DNA from: Rapana venosa
Lineage: Eukaryota; Mollusca; Gastropoda; Neogastropoda; Muricidae
DNA: 64,000 bases
Assembly (NCBI GenBank): GCA_028751875.1
Contig: CM054155.1
Coordinates: 52,844,800-52,908,799 of the forward strand
Direction: 5' to 3'
Both the position numbers and the translations under genes were made by a program. The notes below the pieces were generated by a model. The model was given only the letters and a program-made list of their open reading frames with translations, did not search any database and was not told where the DNA came from. Shown here in pieces: positions 45,667 through 57,419 of the stretch (position 1 is the stretch's first letter; every line of letters starts with the position of its first letter).

Positions 45667-46198
45667 TCACACCCTGTGATCTAACTTCACAATGTTGTTA
45701 ATTTTCACGCTGAAGAGAGCAGGAGACAGAATGTTCCCCTGCAGGATGTCAGAGTGTGTAGATTCAGCCCACACCTGAAACCACCTCTTCTTCAGAAAGT
45801 TGGCCAATAACAATGGCAGACGACCACAAAACCCCGAATCCCACAAGTCCGACAAGATGCCATACTGCCAAGCTGTATCATAAGCCTTTTCTACATCAAA
45901 CAGGACGGCAACAACATGCGGCGTATTAATAAAGGCCTTACAGATAGTCATCCCCAGGCAGACCAGATGGTTAACGATTCTTGCGGAAGCCACACTGTTC
46001 CTTTGCCAGAAGGCCCTTCATTTCCTGATGCCACACCAAATGATAGTTGACTATCTTTTCCAGCAGCTTACAGACATAGCAGCTGGTCAGCGCTATAGGT
46101 CTGTAGTTTCTGGGGTCTTTGAGATCCATACCAGGCTTCAGAATGGGGATTAACAAACCGTCTGCCATGTAAAGGTAAAGGAGGTAAAGGAGTCCCAT
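45667..46198 (-). pseudogene. I-LINE RT, N-terminal half
   Basis: LIPILKPGMDLKDPRNYRPI (motif 0/1), ALTSCYVCKLLEKIVNYHLV, LLAKEQCGFRKNR, then VVAVLFDVEKAYDTAWQYGI (motif A with Asp). Two frames overlap at 45971-45993. Confidence 0.88.
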
Positions 46199-46464
46199 AA
46201 CCTATAAGGTCGTAGGGGAGCGAGGCGTCAGAGACCTCACTTCTCTAGAGCCAGCATATTGAGGGCGGCGCCCATCTCCTCTCCCTCGCTGCTTTACCTT
46301 CCCTGACCCTAAAGAGGGCAGGTACCCATTTAAAGCTGGGTGAACTGGGGGAACTGTACTGAAGCCAAGGCGCAAACGGTCACCCATCCAACTGGTAACC
46401 ACGCTCGACGCTGCTTAACTTGGCTGGGGGAAAGCGAGTGCTCCGACCACCGAGCTTTCCCGTC
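46170..46464 (-). mobile_element. SINE3 with perfect 12-bp TSD
   Basis: A 295-bp insertion in I-LINE copy B flanked by CCGTCTGCCATG at 46158-46169 and 46465-46476. The minus strand has a tRNA-like head (AAGCTCGGTGGTCGGAGC), a middle with CCTTGGCTTCAGTACAGTTC and GAGGAGATGGGCGCCGCCCT, and a (CTTTAC)n-like tail. It matches 31790-32050. Confidence 0.92.
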
Positions 46465-47588
46465 CCGTCTGCCATGACGGAGGGAAAAAAACCTAGTCAT
46501 CCAAATGTAAAAGTTTACAGGCAACTGTCTTGGAGTCAGTTTACATAGCCATAATGAATTGGTCAGTACCTGCTGAGTTCTCGCCACATGACTGCAAGGC
46601 ACTTTTTAACTCAGGGAAGGTGAATGGAAGATTATAGAACTTTTCTTTCAACACTTTTGTTCTTAAAAACATTGGTGTCTGGAATGAGAAGAATAATTCT
46701 TTTCAGGGTAGTGGCCAGCAGGTTAGCCACGGCCTTCTTATTCATAACCAGACTATTTTCCAACCTCAGATGATGAACAGATGTGGAGGCATTTTTTCCC
46801 TTTATCCTTGCAATTAACTTCCAAACCTTGCTGCTAGATGTTCAACTGTTGAGCGTGGAGCAGAAATGCTTTCACAACTCATGCCTGCTGGTCTTAAAAA
46901 ATGAGGTGTGACCTGACCCGCAGTTTTTGATGAGATAACACTGCCACAGGATATGATTGCTGTCGAACCAGACGCTGTGCTTTCTTCCAGCCTAGCATTC
47001 CTCGACAAACCAAGGCACCCTGGGTGTCTCTGGCGAACTGCTTGTCCCACAATGCTCTGCTAACTGTAAAATAGATGTAGTCAGTGCCTCTGCCAGATCA
47101 TCTGCAGACAAGATTTCTTCTTCATTCCTCTTTTGCTAAGAATGTCCAACCTGAACTGATTCCAGTTTGCCCTCCTGACATCGAACCACTCCATACAGGA
47201 TTCCCCCCACCACGGTCTTCTGAGCCAAGATGACTGGAAAATGATTGCTGCCATGCAGATCAGTGTGCACTTATCAAGTAAGTCCAGGACCAATGAAAGA
47301 TTGCAGACTTACAGATCCAGACACAACAGGTTGCCGTTTGAAAAATGGATGTAAGTGGGAGTATTGCCATTAAACACGCAGAGGTCCTGTTCCATGAACG
47401 GCTCTTCCAAGAGAAGGCCCCTCATCGACAATTTCTCTCTTCCCCCAAAGCGGGACAGGGTGAATGCCTACTGAAGTCCCCTAACGACGGAAATGGAGGA
47501 GGTAACTGCTGCACCAATGACACCAAGTCCTCTTTTTCTAATGGAACAGATGGAGACAGGTATATGCTAGCTATGGTAATGAGACTAT

Positions 47589-47790
47589 AAACCGAGGCCC
47601 CGTGTGCGAACATCTTGCGCTCACGTTAAATCCTGTTCCGCTTTTCGGAATAGTAGGCCATTGTGTGCCGGTGGGAACAGATGACAATTTACAAAAACCG
47701 CATACACATGGGGACTGGATGTAAAAAGCACATGAGTGTTTATTCCATTATCCTCAATATAAAAGAATAAAATAAAATAAATAAATAAGT
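47589..47790 (+). mobile_element. SINE1 inserted in I-LINE endonuclease region
   Basis: Plus-strand SINE1 body from AGACTATAAACCGAGGCCCC to TTATTCCATTATCCTCAAT with an A/T-rich tail (AATAAATAAATAAGTAAA). The empty site is visible at 12450-12480. ATGGT is present on both sides. Confidence 0.9.
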
Positions 47791-48398
47791 AAAATGGTCT
47801 TGTGCAGCATGACCCTAGAGGCCACTGCCTTAAGTGGAGTGTCAAGGACCAGAGGACTGTACAACAAAGAGTTCCCTAGCAGCAAGCTGACCCCACCAGA
47901 GGTCCCAAGCTCTGTGGGTTTTGTCCTTCCATGGATGGTATTGCACCCAGACAAAGAAAACCCTTTCTCTTCCTTCAGCAGGGTCTCCTAGAGTGCAGCC
48001 ACTGCCAGTCTCTGCCATTGACAGAGAAGCTGCAGTTCCTTTTTATTGAATGCCACACCACGGATGTTCCATTGTAAAATATTTGTCACCATATTTCATA
48101 TTTGTCTCCTCCCTTATTCTATATCCGACATAGCCTCCGAGAGTGCCGAAAAGCGCCTTTCCTGAATAAAATCTCTATCTGCTTTTTCTGTCTGTTGAAA
48201 GGGGCTTGTAACCTTTTCTCTTAGTCAACAACTTTAGCACCCCTGTCACAACCACTACCTCTGTGATTTTGGAAGCACCAGAAGGTACCTGTTTTCAGCC
48301 CTCTAGTGGTTTTGGGGGAGGGGCTGGTTTTTCCTTTACTCCAGGGATCGGCAGTTTGGATCCCCAGATGGGAGCTGCTGGTTTGTGTACACTAACAA

Positions 48399-48545
48399 GG
48401 TGTGCGTGCGCGCATGGATTTGAAATCTGTTGTTCATTATGTTTAAGGGGAGTTGCATGCCTGCTTATGATTGAGTGCAAGCGCTTCGATTTGTTTGTTT
48501 TTTACAAGATTCAGCGCTATATAAATTCCATATATTATTATTATT
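48399..48545 (+). mobile_element. CR1 tail with perfect 10-bp TSD
   Basis: 147 bp of CR1 3' UTR (GATTTGAAATCTGTTGTTCA, ... AGCGCTATATAAATTCC, (ATT)n) inserted in I-LINE ORF1. ACACTAACAA occurs at 48389-48398 and 48546-48555. Confidence 0.93.
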
Positions 48546-48770
48546 ACACTAACAAAGTGCACAGGGATGGGTTTAGAGCCACCGCCAGAGCCCGCCTTTG
48601 CTAGAGTGGGGGTATGGTCCATCCTGCTTGGTAGGCCTCCTACAGTCATCTCAGAGCAAGGAGACACTCTGCCAAAGTCTGTTTGACAACCCATTGACAC
48701 ACATTTCTTGACCACTGCCCAATACGAAATCCCACTGCCACTGTTGCTGCCCTGGACTAATTTATTTTCC

Positions 48771-49050
48771 TCAAAGAAGGAGATCCTCTTCTTTACTTTG
48801 ACTCTGAATTTCTGTCTCCAAAACCCAAACAGGGTATTGCCTGGATGAGGAAGCATTGGTACCTCCACAGTTCACACACCAAGCTGGGTCCTGACATTCC
48901 ATGTCATGCGTTGCCTTTGCACAGACTGCACACACCTCCTGTCCAGGGCACCTGTCTTTCAAGTGGCCAAACTTCTGACACCTGAAGCACTTGAGCGGTG
49001 AAGGGACATACAGCAAGACTTTACGATTCACATACCCAACCATGATGGGC
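48771..49050 (-). pseudogene. I-LINE copy B ORF1, CCHC knuckles
   Basis: CFRCQKFGHLKDRC, CAVCAKATHDMEC (both C-x2-C-x4-H-x4-C, intact here) and CVNCGGTNASSSRQY. The second knuckle is better preserved than in the 19 kb copy. Confidence 0.88.
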
Positions 49051-49062
49051 TGAGTTAGCACA

Positions 49063-49065
49063 GAT

Positions 49066-49112
<47 letters not shown>

Positions 49113-49113
49113 T

Positions 49114-49171
<58 letters not shown>

Positions 49172-49172
49172 G
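49063..49172. repeat. (GATA)n microsatellite
   Basis: About 27 GATA units with one TATA interruption. It truncates the 5' end of I-LINE copy B. Confidence 0.97.
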
Positions 49173-49239
49173 TGTAAATAGCTGATGAAATGACTGAGAT
49201 AATGTGTATCGTGTACTGCCTTGCACTATATGACATTGT

Positions 49240-49345
49240 AGTGCATATGCATTGCAGTGCAGTGCAGTGTAATGTAGTGTCGTGTGGTGTGGTGTAGTGT
49301 GGTGTGGTGTAGTGAGTGTCGTGTTGTGTCGTGTAGTGTTTTCAT
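49240..49345. repeat. (GTGTA/GTGTC)n degenerate pentanucleotide tract
   Basis: Tandem GTGTA, GTGTC, GTGGT and GCAGT units. Confidence 0.85.
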
Positions 49346-49784
49346 TGTGAGGGCTTTAACTAAGACATTTGCAAGCAACAGTTCTTTCACTGATATGGGT
49401 CTTTTACATAGTTCATTTTTATCTTGTTCAGCTTATAGCCCAACCTAAAGATAAACTTCAACAGACCATCATTTATGTTGTAGGTTATAGTAGTTGATAA
49501 CTGGAAGGCAGAGTCAAACAACCGATTGGAACAAAACCCAGTTTCTTTTGAGTCAGATGTGGGCATATATTATGGAACAACTATTGCTGTTCATTGATAA
49601 AGGTTTCCCTACTGGCGTTTTGAAAGTAAGAAAGCTAAAAATGAGGTTTGATAGAAGGGTCTTGTTCATGATGGTTTGTGTTTTTGTCAGTGGCCCTTGG
49701 TTGCTGTTAAGTCAGACTTTTTCTAGTCCTGCAATAATCCAGCAACTCGCACTATATTAATAACTGTGGTTATTAAGCCAGTTA
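49346..49784. other. No recognised feature
   Basis: About 440 bp. An 88-codon frame (49494-49760) has no recognisable motif. Confidence 0.5.
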
Positions 49785-49960
49785 GACGGACGCTATAGCT
49801 GAGTGGTTAAAATCGTCCAACTTAAATACCTTGGGTCCATGAATTCGTGGGTTCAAATGTTAGCGTTGTTCGAATAAATGGTGGGGATTTATACGATCTC
49901 CAGGTCAACTTCACATTCGGACTTGTCAGTGCCTGAAAAACCCTTTGAGGTTTGTTTGTA
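49785..49960 (+). mobile_element. SINE4, tRNA-derived, truncated
   Basis: The plus strand starts GACGGACGCTATAGCTGAGTG (A-box region TAGCTGAGTGGTTAAAA). The B-box region GTGGGTTCAAATG is diverged. Then comes GGTGGGGATTTATACGATCT and CCAGGTCAAC, a body type common in gastropod SINEs as I recall them. Only the first 175 bp are present. Confidence 0.75.
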
Positions 49961-50239
49961 TCGTTATGATAAGGTTGGAACTAACTTGTTTTGGTTTGTT
50001 GGTATCCTAGGTTTGAACTTTTTGCTTACTGACAATTTTTTTTCTTTTCAATGTTTTCACCTCTTGAGGCTCCTTAAAACAAGAGAAATTCCACAAAACA
50101 TCGTATAAATGGTAATGTATTTTAGATTGCTATTTCTAAAAGAACAGTTCCTAATAAATGTTTTTTTTAATCCAACAAAAGGCAAGACCATACAGTTTTT
50201 GGCATTTCCACACTGTTTCATAGGATTTCTTTATTTTTC

Positions 50240-50890
50240 TATGTCAAACGCTTAGCAGCCCTAGAGGCTCTGACAAAATGCTGTGTTTTGCTGAATGCCC
50301 TCAATGGGTCCGAAGAGCTTGTCTCTCATCAGCAGGTCAGTAAGCCACACTTCAGCCCTTAGGTTTGGTGTGTTGGGCAGGTCTTGAGAAAGTGTTCCAC
50401 TGTCATGGGAGAAGTGCCGAATAGGCACATTGCAGAATCACTAATGCGGAACTTGGTGAACATGTGCAGTCCTAATCTGCAGTATCCAGTCCTCAGTCTC
50501 AATATGATCACTTGGTCTTCTCTGAGCAAGAGGTAGTAGTCATCCTTACTGCTGAAATTAGGGTGCTGCTGAAGCCATTTTCTCTTGTTGTATTTTCACT
50601 AGTGTCTTTGCTTCTTCATAAGTCACTTGCTTCTCCTCTTGGGCTATTTGACCTCCTACTTTTTCCAGTAGGTCAGCTTCCTGTTGCCATAGGCGTTGCA
50701 ATGTGAAGTAGCCCACTGGATGACTATACACAGTGGACTACTGAAGAGCAACAAGAGCAGAAGCAGGGTGTTGAGTTTCTTGTTCTGTGAGTTTTCAAAT
50801 ACCTGAATCACAGACAGTGTATCTGAGAAGATTAACACACTGTGGTGAATTGCTTCTCTGTTGGTGCAGAGTATTTTGTAAGTTATCAAC
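50240..50890 (-). mobile_element. LINE RNase H and C-terminal domain (I-like)
   Basis: Minus strand: LIFSDTLSVIQVFENSQNK (RNase H third acidic residue), VIQWATSHCNAYGN (W-x-P-x-H-x-x-x-x-GN block, altered), then QEEKQVTYEEAKTLVKIQRE and in the next frame MFTKFRISDSAMCLFGTSPM then TVEHFLKTCPTHQ, a zinc-binding-like C-terminus. A separate family from I-LINE copies A and B. Confidence 0.8.
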
Positions 50891-51296
50891 AAACATGGGG
50901 GTTACATGTGTGTGCATTGTTCCAAGCTTTAAAAAAATAAAAGTACTTTCTTTTATCCCATATGTCTTTCGTTTAACCCCAAGAGTGCAGTTGCACTGCA
51001 GTCTCTGTTAATCAGCCCTACAGCAGCTGAGTGCAGTGTGCACTAGGTCATCATAGTCAAATCATCATATCCGTTTTGTTTTGAAGCCCATTTCTGATGA
51101 AACTCTGGCATGGTGTAGGTGATTGATTGCCAATCGTATGCGCGCATTAAAGGGTACTCTGTATAAAAAATAAACGGTTTAATTGTGGTGTGAAGTTACG
51201 CAGATGCTCTAATTTAAAGTGGTAACTGGATTGTGCACTTATAATTCATAGACAATTCATGCAACAAATACAACACAATTACAACACAATTCATGT
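50891..51296. other. No recognised feature
   Basis: About 400 bp with no motif. A small palindromic GCAGTTGCACTGCAGTCTC region is present at 50985-51005. Confidence 0.5.
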
Positions 51297-51495
51297 AAGA
51301 CTGCAGAACATCTTGCGCACATGTCAATCCCGTTCCGCTTTTTGTAAGAGTAGGCCATTGTGTACCAGTGGGAGCAGATGACAGAATTTACAAAACCCCA
51401 TACACACGGGGACTGGATGTAAAAAAGCACATAAGCGCTTATTCCGTTATCCTCGATATAAAGAATAAAATAAAATATAAAAGAGTAAAATACAA
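51297..51495 (+). mobile_element. SINE1 copy, plus strand
   Basis: GAACATCTTGCGCACATGTC, TTTTGTAAGAGTAGGCCATT, CCAGTGGGAGCAGATGACAG, GCTTATTCCGTTATCCTCG, then an AAATAAAATATAAAAGAG tail. Confidence 0.88.
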
Positions 51496-52800
51496 TAAAG
51501 ATAAAATAAGAATGACAAATAGAGACAAACACAGATACTACACAAGCTTTAGTCCAACACAGCATCCAGTCTAATATAATCTAACAAACCACTGAACTGT
51601 ACATATGACACTGTCACAATGTGGCCATGGCATATTTACAGATAACATTTTCTTCTATTGCTCGAGTAAATTCCTGAACTTTTCTTCACCACTTTATTCA
51701 CATGTAGAGAATGTTGACACTTTCCCCTGTGGCCTGTGGTTCATTTTCATGTAAACATCCCATATTTACCGCAGGGGTACTCACAGTACAAAGGCCATTG
51801 TGCCAGATGCCGTGGGAACTTAGTTTTTCATTGCATACATAACCCTTATTTGGTGACAAAAGGTCAGCTTATGCTGATAAAAAGAAAAATATGCCACTTT
51901 GTGTGAGTGTATTTATACAAGACATCGCAGTATGTCAGAAGGAGAGAAACATGTAGGCCTAAGTGCTGAAGTAAGTTTGTCAGCATCAGAATTGGTTAGC
52001 CAAGGTGCCAAATGGGAACACCTTTTCCAAACTGTAGATGCAAAACTACACATAATGATGCCCAAGCTATCATTTTAAGTTTCATTGGCCTTAAAACCAT
52101 TAAGCCAAAAGAAAATAAAGTTCGTGCTGGGTAAAAAATACAAGGTGGAAAACGTAAAGGCGATATTCGGGGTGATGGGTGTGAGTATAATTCAGATATG
52201 GAGGATGGAAGAGACAATGACGACGTTCTTTCTGTGAGTTTCGACAATGAAAATGATCTATTAAAGAACTGAATAAATAGCTTAATGTTCATGACGATTA
52301 AGGCCAAAACATGTTCGCATAATTGCAAAACTTGTCAACAAGCAGTTTTCTAAGGAAGTGCTGACAGAAAAGTAAAATCGTTGTCTGAAATACATTCATG
52401 ATGGGCGAACTCTTTGGAGACAATTTGTCTGCCTCTCCTAAAAGAGCCAAGGAGTTAGGATGTTTGGGAGTGAGTGTTTCTGGGTCCAGTTGGGCCAGAC
52501 ATTACAATGATTGGCGACGAAATCAGTTTTCTGTCTGGCCCTCTTTTTTAGGGAAGAGAAACAACAATCAGTGGAACAGAAACAAGAAGCACTTTGAGGC
52601 CATGAATGTGATCAGGTAAACCAACAACCACCAAGCCTAACTCCGTGTCACTCTGTCATTCATGGCGAATGAGGTGAGTCATGTTTTACTTCGCTCCCAA
52701 ATCTGCTTAAATAATTGAAAACAGAGGTTTTACCTCTGACCCCGAGATTCTTCAGTTAACCAATGGGGCAAGAATATAACTTGACTGTGAACTTAATTGT

Positions 52801-53106
52801 TTGACACAGAGGTTCCCATCTAAACCAAGCGTAAGTGCCATTGTTAAGGACATTGAAACATTAGATCACAAAAGTGTCATTTCCAAATGTGTGTTTGAGG
52901 TGGGCCAATATTTATCCCCTATCTTGACTCGTTCTAAGAATAATGGCACACACAGAATAATCTTGAACTTAAAAATGTTGAAAAAAGAAATTACCCTCCA
53001 TCATTTCAAAGTGAATACATTTCAGTCTGCCTTCAAGCTTTTTTTAAAAGAAGATTGTTCCAGGGCAACCATAGATTTAAAGGATGTTTACTATATTGTT
53101 CAACCT
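52801..53106 (+). pseudogene. DIRS copy 1 RT, N-terminal part
   Basis: The open frame begins in ORF text and encodes the finger and motif A of a DIRS/Ty3-like RT (SPILTRSKNNGTHRIILNL; DLKDVYY). Codons after VYYIVQ belong to the inserted LINE. Confidence 0.85.
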
Positions 53107-53701
53107 GTCGCATGTGGGGAAGGAAACCCCAATAGAAAAAAAACCATATGGAGACTTGGAGAGGAGATTGGCACCACAAAGAAATATCCTAAGCCGACAA
53201 AAAGACACGAGAGACAAACACAAAGCCAATATGATACCGGATCGGTCGAGGCCCGGGTTACCAACGGCCGCGCTTTCCATTGACCAACACCAGGGTGGAA
53301 GTGACAAGTCAGCTACTGGAGTTAAATTATTACTTAAGCTCCCTAGAGAACAGATCTCTATTGGAACATGGAACGTCCGTACGCACTACCAGTGCGGAAA
53401 AATCAAAGAACTAGAGTATGAGCTTAGCCGCTATAAATGGGACATTATTGGACTAGGAGAAGTGAGATGGACAGGATTTGGTGAGACAATGACTGAAGAA
53501 GGCAACAAGATCTGGTACAGTGGTCAAGAGAAACATCACCAACATGGAGTGGCATTTATTGTCAGAAAGGAAGTAGTGGGGTGCATTATTAGCTGTACAC
53601 CGGCTTCCAGCAGGATTATCAGCATCCGGGTGTCGGCCAAGCCCAAGAACATCACCATCATACAAATCTATGCGCAATCATCTGACCATGCAGATGAATA
53701 A
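53084..53701 (+). pseudogene. RTE-like LINE endonuclease, N-terminal part
   Basis: ISIGTWNVRTHYQCGKIKEL (TWNVR motif), YKWDIIGLGEVRWTGFGET (catalytic Glu), HQHGVAFIVRKEVVGCIISC, NITIIQIYAQSSDHADE. A stop follows at 53699. The continuation with IIQGDFNAKVGPDSYNQW (GDFN intact) is at 53764 onward. The first 20 or so codons are DIRS text and LINE 5' UTR. Confidence 0.88.
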
Positions 53702-56283
53702 GTAGAAGAATTTTACGAAGAACTTGAAGAGACCATTATGAAGATACCCAAGAAAGACATCATCATCATTCAAGGGGATTTTAACGCCAAAGTAGGTCCT
53801 GACTCTTACAACCAATGGGTCGGAACACTTGGTCAGTTTGGAACTGGATAGACCAACGACAGGGGACTACGTCTGCTGGAGTTTGCCTGCACCCACAGAT
53901 TTACCATTGCCAATACCCTCTATCCCCACAAGCAGTCAAGGAGGACAACCTGGCATGCGCCAAACGGCAAGATCCATAACCAAATAGTTTTTATCTTAAC
54001 ACCACGGCGCTTCAAATCCAGCATCAACAGATCAGAACAAGAACCTACCCTGGAGCTGACATATGCAGCGACCACGACCTTGTGCTGCTGGTATTCAAAT
54101 GAAGCTGAAGAAAAATAAACAGCCTGCAAATCCACGTATCAAATTTGACGTGGACAAACTGAAAGATTCAGATGTCGAGCAGATCTTCCAAGCTAAGCTT
54201 GGCGGACGTTTTGCGGCAATAACCCTCCTGGACAATGACATCAATGACCTCACCAACAACTTTAATGAGGCAGTCCGAGAAACAGCAGAGGAGGTACTCG
54301 GTTGTCAGAGGAATAAACACCAGCCATGGACTACCGATGACATCTTGGACCTCTGAGATACAAGAAGAGCACTGAAACCATCCAGGTCTTTCAACCCTAA
54401 AAAATACCGGGAGGCCAACAATCTTGTGAAGAAGTCAATGTTAAAGGCCAGAGAGAAGTGGATCAGTGATCAATGTGATGAGATCGAAAAAAGCATGAAA
54501 GTGGGCAACAGTAAAAAGGCATACGACACCCTGAAGAAACTTACAAAACCACTTCAAACCAAATCATCAGTCATTGAAGACAGCTCCGGAAACCTCCTCA
54601 CAGAAAGCTCAGCTGCACTAAAACAGGTGGTCTGAGTATTGTCAAGAACTGTACAACTACCCAATCCAACCTGACAAGAGCATAATAGAAGAGGAAGCAG
54701 CAACATCAAGAGTACCCTCGCCATTACCTATACTGAGGGAAGAAGTGGAAGAAGCCATCCGCAGTTTACCAGTAGGAAAGTCCACAGGAGCAGACAAACA
54801 TACCAGCAGAGCTGCTCAAGCATGGTGGCGAAACAGTTATCACACATGTTACAGCTATCTGTCAGAAGATTTGGGAGACAAAACAGTGGCCAACAGAATG
54901 GACACAATCAGTCGTCATACCCCTGCCTAAGAAGGAGAATTTACGCCAATGCCAAAACTATAGAACAATCAGCCTCATCAGCCACGCCAGCAAGATCATG
55001 CTCAAAGTTATTTTGAATCGACACAAGAAGGAGGCAGAAGAATACCTTGCAAAGGAACAAGCTGAGTTCAGGGCAGGCAAGGAGCACAATCAAATAGATT
55101 TTGAACTGCCACATCCTGATGGAAAAACATCTTCAACATCAGAGAGACCTGTTCCACAACTTCATCGACTTCAAGAAGGCTTTGGACAGAGTATGGCATG
55201 AAGGCCTGTGGCAGGTCCTCAGAATGTTTGGCATTGAAGAAGAACTAGTGCAAACCGTTCAAGAACTACACAACACTGCAAGAAGTGCATTCCTTCTGAA
55301 CAATCAGGTCGGAGATTACTTCAAAATCACAGTTGGGGTCCGACAAGGATGCCTGTTATCTCCAGTCCTGTTTAATCTGTTTTTGTAAAACATTATGAGA
55401 GAGACCCTCCATGACTTCCACTCTACCATCTCCACTGGCGGCAGACCCCTCAACAACTTGCGGTTTGCCGATGACACTGACCTCATGGGCGGAAGTAACA
55501 CAGAGCTGCAAGATCTTACGACCAGACTTGAGAAAAGAGCTTGAGCATATGGGATGGAGGTGAGCTCGGAGAAAAGTAAAGTACTTGTGAACAGAACGAG
55601 CAACGCCCACTGCTAAAATTTACATGAACGGCCAGCAACTGGAGGAGGTAGACGCTTTGAAACACCTTGGCGCTATACTCACAAAGGACGGGCGATCGAC
55701 GACAGAAATCAAAGTCAGACTAGCCATGGCAACATCTTCCATGACAAAACTCACCACCATATGGAAAAGTAAAGAGATCAGTTTCCCAATCAAACTAAAG
55801 CTCTACAAAGCCCTAATTCAGACTATCCTGCTGTACGGAAGTGAAACCTGGACATTGACTGCTGAAACAGCAAAGTGAATCCAGTCATTTGAAACAAAAT
55901 GCCATAGAAATCTGCTGGGCATATCCTAGAGAGAACGAAAGACCAATGAATTTGTCAAGAGCCAAATAACACTGCTGGCAGGTCCACAGGAACCCCTTCT
56001 CACCATCCTCAAGAGGAAAAAGCTGACATGATTCGGCCACGTCACCCGCCTCAATACTCTGCCAAAAACGGTACTGCAGGGAACACTCGAAGGCGGCAGA
56101 AAGAGGGGAAGACAGAACAAGTCATGGATGGAAAACATCAGAGATTGGACCAGGATGAATGACTCGGCACTACTGCGTAAAGCCGAGGACCGAGATGGAT
56201 GGAGGAGGCTTACCACGGCAGCATCTTTCGTGTCTCTTCCACGACCGCCAAGGTCACGGGACTGATGATGATGATGATGATGA
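53101..56283 (+). mobile_element. RTE-like LINE inserted in DIRS RT
   Basis: A 3.2-kb plus-strand element: 5' region starting CAACCTGTCGCATGTGGGG, endonuclease (53350-54110), linker (54110-54640), RT (54745-55900), C-terminal tail (55900-56210), and a (TGA)n tail at 56261-56283. It is the sister of the minus copy at 3027-7745. The RT motif FADDTDLMGGS is intact, but several stops interrupt the ORF. It ends exactly where DIRS coding text resumes. Confidence 0.92.
55101..55388 (+). pseudogene. RTE-like LINE RT core
   Basis: LFHNFIDFKKALDRVWHEGL (motif A), LLNNQVGDYFKITVGVRQGC and LLSPVLFNLFL (motif B). A stop then separates it from LRFADDTDLMGGS (motif C) at about 55460-55500. Confidence 0.9.
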
Positions 56284-56829
56284 CTATTAATTTGTTATCA
56301 TACGGCCAGAACACAGAGAGCTGCTCAGGTTCAGCTGGAAAAATGAATTGTGGGAATTTGTTTGCCATATGGTATGGCTATAGCATTTTTTTAATGTTAA
56401 AAATCTGTTATTGCTTGGGTGAGCAAGAACGGTCATATTTTATCCTCCTATCTTGATGACTCTCTGTTGACAGGAAGAAACAAAGTGGACTGTCTGCGTA
56501 ATGTTATGGAGACTGCTAGACTGTTTTGCTCATTAGGGCTTATCGTTCAGCCAGAGAAACCTGTGCTCAGTCCACCCTGACTATTCAATATCTTGGTGTT
56601 TTGTGTGGGGTTTTTTACAAATACAAATACATTTTTTTAATATCTCAAAAGGGTGAGAAGTTCATGACAGTTGCAAGCAAGCATGGCTAAAACCAATCAA
56701 CAAGTAAGCATAAAGTAGCGAAAATCAGCATTACAAGCCCAGGTAACCATTTACCCCACTTTAATATTTTTTTATTCACATAATCATGGACACATGCATG
56801 AAAACACGCATTTATGGGTACATGGGAGG

Positions 56830-56831
<2 letters not shown>

Positions 56832-56877
<46 letters not shown>
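56832..56877. repeat. (CA)n microsatellite
   Basis: About 45 bp of CA. Confidence 0.96.
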
Positions 56878-56881
<4 letters not shown>

Positions 56882-57419
56882 GCATGCAACACATGCACAC
56901 GAACATGCACATGAGTCATCATGACATTTTGTATAATTAAACATACAATATAGTTCATCAAAAATATATAGATAAATAATTCAATTTCGGGAAGTTTCCC
57001 AAAACTACGTGATACGTGAGATGCACATGCTGAAAAGAAGCCATATCATGTATGCTTCCGGAAGCCATGCTTGGGTCTTTCTCCAGGCTCTCTGATAAAA
57101 ATAGATAATCTTGTCATCCTTAATATCAGGTTAGTTTGTTATCCTAAAATTTGATCCTGTTTGTTTGTTTTATTCGACTTTATTCAATTTTACAAATTGG
57201 TAGTTTGTACTGTCTGTGCTATTGAGTAAAGTTAGATTTCGTGATGGAATGGTCATTGACCACATGAAAGATGATTTGTTGATTAATGAATGTACGCTCT
57301 CAAAATCTCAAAATGAGGCACATTATAGACCTGTTAACTCTCAAAACAAGATGATTTCTGTCCTCCCTAATAAAGACTGAGATGACACATTGGTCCAGAG
57401 TTTCAGATTTTGGCCAGTG

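Larger units (their letters stand above)
43950..49060 (-). mobile_element. I-type LINE copy B, most complete
   Basis: Minus strand: ORF1 with CCHC knuckles (49054-48090), endonuclease (48050-47345), linker (47330-46800), RT (46600-45180), RNase H (45050-44300), 3' UTR (44290-43950). Three later insertions sit inside. The left end is cut by a (GATA)n tract at 49063. Frames are broken, GDFN reads GDFS, but RNase H keeps YTAEL. It is the best guide to the family's layout. Confidence 0.88.
51690..56640 (+). mobile_element. DIRS-type element copy 1, split by RTE-like LINE
   Basis: Gag-like ORF1 (51930-52660, MSEGEKHVGLSAEVSLSASE onwards), then RT: VFEVGQYLSPILTRSKNNGT, RIILNLKMLKKEITLHHFKV, ATIDLKDVYYIVQ (motif A Asp) to about 53100. 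After the LINE (53101-56283) it resumes with IRPEHRELLRFSWKNELWEF and SYLDDSLLTG (catalytic YLDD at 56449-56460) to about 56600. The flanks of the LINE, ACTATATTGTT and ACTATTAATTTGTT, look like a mutated target duplication. No recombinase is seen in this copy. Confidence 0.83.
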
